Origin: JBOHPP01 sp050731755
Lineage (GTDB): Bacteria; Methylomirabilota; Methylomirabilia; Rokubacteriales; CSP1-6
Length of the DNA: 6,663 bases
Direction: 5' to 3'
Assembly (NCBI GenBank): GCA_050731755.1
Contig: JBOHPP010000026.1
Location: 1-6,663, forward strand
Positions 5,503-6,663 of this stretch are shown here, one piece after another; positions within the stretch are counted from its first letter, which is position 1, and the number at the start of each line of letters is the position of its first letter. The translations under genes and the position numbers were made by a program. The notes below the pieces were generated by a model. It made no database searches and was not told the DNA's origin. It saw nothing but the letters and a program-made list of their open reading frames with translations.

Positions 5503-6663
5503 TCACCCGGCAGTATACGTCGCGACCGCGGCCACCTGGCGCGACACCAGACGGGCGTACAAGCCGCCCGACGACAGGAGGTCCTCGTGGCGGCCCGTTT
5601 CCGCGATGCGCCCCTCGTGCAGGACCGCGATCAGGTCCGCATCGCGGACGGTCGAGAGGCGATGCGCGATCACCAGCGTCGTCCGGCCGCGCGCCAGCGC
5701 ATCGAGCGCCTGGCGCACCACCGCCTCGTTCACCGCGTCGAGGTGCGACGTCGCCTCGTCGAGGATGAGGACCGGTGCGTCCTTGAGAAAGGCGCGCGCG
5801 ATCGCCACGCGCTGGCGCTGGCCGCCCGAAAGCTGCATGCCGCGCTCGCCCACGACGGTGTCGACGCCCTGCGGCAGCGACTCGACCAGATCGCCGAGCG
5901 ACGCGCGCTGGAGCGCCTCGTACAGGTCCGCCTCGGTCGCGTTCGGGCGCGCCAGCAGCACATTGGCCCGCAGCGTGTCGTTGAAGAGATAGGTGTCCTG
6001 CGCGACCAGCGCGATCTCGCGCCGGAGATCGTCAAGGCCCCATGTCCGTAAATCGTGGCCGGCCAGCCTGATCCCGCCCGCGTCCGGATCCCAGAACCGT
6101 AGACAGAGATGCGCGATCGTCGTCTTGCCCGCGCCCGACGAGCCGACGAGCGCCACCGTGGTGCCGACCGGGACGGCGAGGGACACGCCCGCCAGCGCCG
6201 GGCGGCGGCGGCCGGGGTAGGTGAACGTGACGTCGCGCAGCGCGAGCATGGCGTCGGTCGGGCGCGGACCCGGCACGCCCGGCCCGTCGCGCACCGGCAC
6301 CGGCTCGGAGTGGATCGCGTGCACACGGCGCGTGGCGCCGAGCGTGTCCGCGAGCTGTCGGCCGACCTGGGCCACCTCCCACAGGGGGATGAAGGCCGAC
6401 AGCGCGAGGAGGGTGAGCAGCGGCAGCATCGGCGCGTCGAGCCGGCCCGCGGCCACCAGCGAGGCGCCCGCCGCGATGACGGCGAGACCGCCGAAACCAG
6501 TCACGGCCTCGTGCAGGGCGTGCTCGCGCGAGAGATCGGCGAGGAACGGCATTCGCGCGGCGAGGTAGGCCCGGGCGCGCGCCGTCAGCTCCTCGCCCCG
6601 CGCGCGTTCGCGCTGAAAGGCGACGATCTCCGCGATACCCTGGATCGAGTCCACGGTGTGCGC
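5503..6663 (-). CDS. ABC exporter half-transporter, fused permease and ATPase (5' partial)
   Basis: This is an inner-membrane ABC exporter subunit with its transmembrane domain fused to the ATPase, of the MsbA/CydC-like type; it works as a homo- or heterodimer. The 386 residues present run off the window end, and about 190-200 N-terminal residues with the first membrane helices are missing. Two hydrophobic segments remain (about 55-72 and 78-95 of the fragment), preceded by the SIQGIAEIVAF element typical of exporter cytoplasmic loops. The ATPase domain is intact: A-loop Tyr149 (FTYPG), Walker A GSSGAGKTT (174-182), Q-loop Gln222 (LVAQDTYLF), signature LSGGQ (278-282), Walker B VLILDE with catalytic Glu303, D-loop SHLD and switch His334 (VIAHRLST). 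The substrate is unknown; lipid, drug, peptide or thiol export are all open. The region WEVAQVGRQLADTLGATRRV recalls heterodimeric exporters such as CydC, but the tail of Walker B (EATSHLD) is more MsbA-like. The CoA-transferase follows after 20 nt, so the two are probably co-transcribed. Confidence 0.94.
   Translation of the reverse strand, partial: AHTVDSIQGIAEIVAFQRERARGEELTARARAYLAARMPFLADLSREHALHEAVTGFGGLAVIAAGASLVAAGRLDAPMLPLLTLLALSAFIPLWEVAQVGRQLADTLGATRRVHAIHSEPVPVRDGPGVPGPRPTDAMLALRDVTFTYPGRRRPALAGVSLAVPVGTTVALVGSSGAGKTTIAHLCLRFWDPDAGGIRLAGHDLRTWGLDDLRREIALVAQDTYLFNDTLRANVLLARPNATEADLYEALQRASLGDLVESLPQGVDTVVGERGMQLSGGQRQRVAIARAFLKDAPVLILDEATSHLDAVNEAVVRQALDALARGRTTLVIAHRLSTVRDADLIAVLHEGRIAETGRHEDLLSSGGLYARLVSRQVAAVATYTAG

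Noticed and set aside
5483..5506. GTG 5506 as CoA-transferase start (GTGA overlap with the ABC stop)
   Set aside because: The overlap is attractive, but no ribosome site precedes it, whereas ATG 5482 has GGGAGAG 6 nt upstream and gives the usual family N-terminus.
1..6663. tRNA, rRNA, riboswitch, CRISPR array, insertion sequence or attachment site
   Set aside because: No cloverleaf, rRNA-like stretch, regular spaced repeats, transposase or integrase frame, or paired terminal repeats were found by eye on either strand.

Overview
The window is very GC-rich DNA (G or C at most third codon positions) with tightly packed genes. It looks like a chromosomal segment from a high-GC soil or sediment bacterium. 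The mix of a molybdenum hydroxylase, a family III CoA-transferase and a luciferase-like oxidoreductase would fit a proteobacterium or a Rokubacteria/Methylomirabilota-type lineage. No rRNA or single-copy marker gene is present, so this placement is a guess.

Left block (1-2224, plus strand): most of a large molybdopterin-binding subunit of the xanthine dehydrogenase / CoxL-like family, cut by the window start. It carries AYRGAGR rather than the AYxCSFR loop of true CO dehydrogenase, so its substrate is unknown.

Middle block (2225-3467, plus strand): an accessory-looking stretch of small genes. A perfect 18-bp palindrome sits just upstream of a Phd/YefM-type antitoxin gene. A PIN-domain (VapC-like) toxin follows, and its true N-terminus is in frame only from a CTG codon. 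After a weak terminator hairpin comes a plausible promoter leading to an 18-residue lysine-rich miniprotein. A 59-residue putative CCHC zinc-binding protein follows. A hairpin separates this block from the convergent genes on the right.

Right block (3468-6663, minus strand, read right to left): a compact likely operon. It runs ABC exporter half-transporter (cut by the window end), then family III (CaiB/BaiF, formyl-CoA-transferase type) CoA-transferase, then luciferase-like flavin/F420 oxidoreductase. The ABC stop lies 20 nt before the CoA-transferase ATG. The CoA-transferase stop overlaps the apparent CTG start of the oxidoreductase (CTGA), which suggests translational coupling. The CoA-transferase and oxidoreductase probably act on organic acids or acyl-CoA compounds. 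How the exporter relates to them is not visible here.

I found no striking new multi-gene system. The points most worth a second look are the toxin start anomaly, the lysine-rich miniprotein with its CCHC neighbour, and the CTGA-coupled start in the minus-strand operon.
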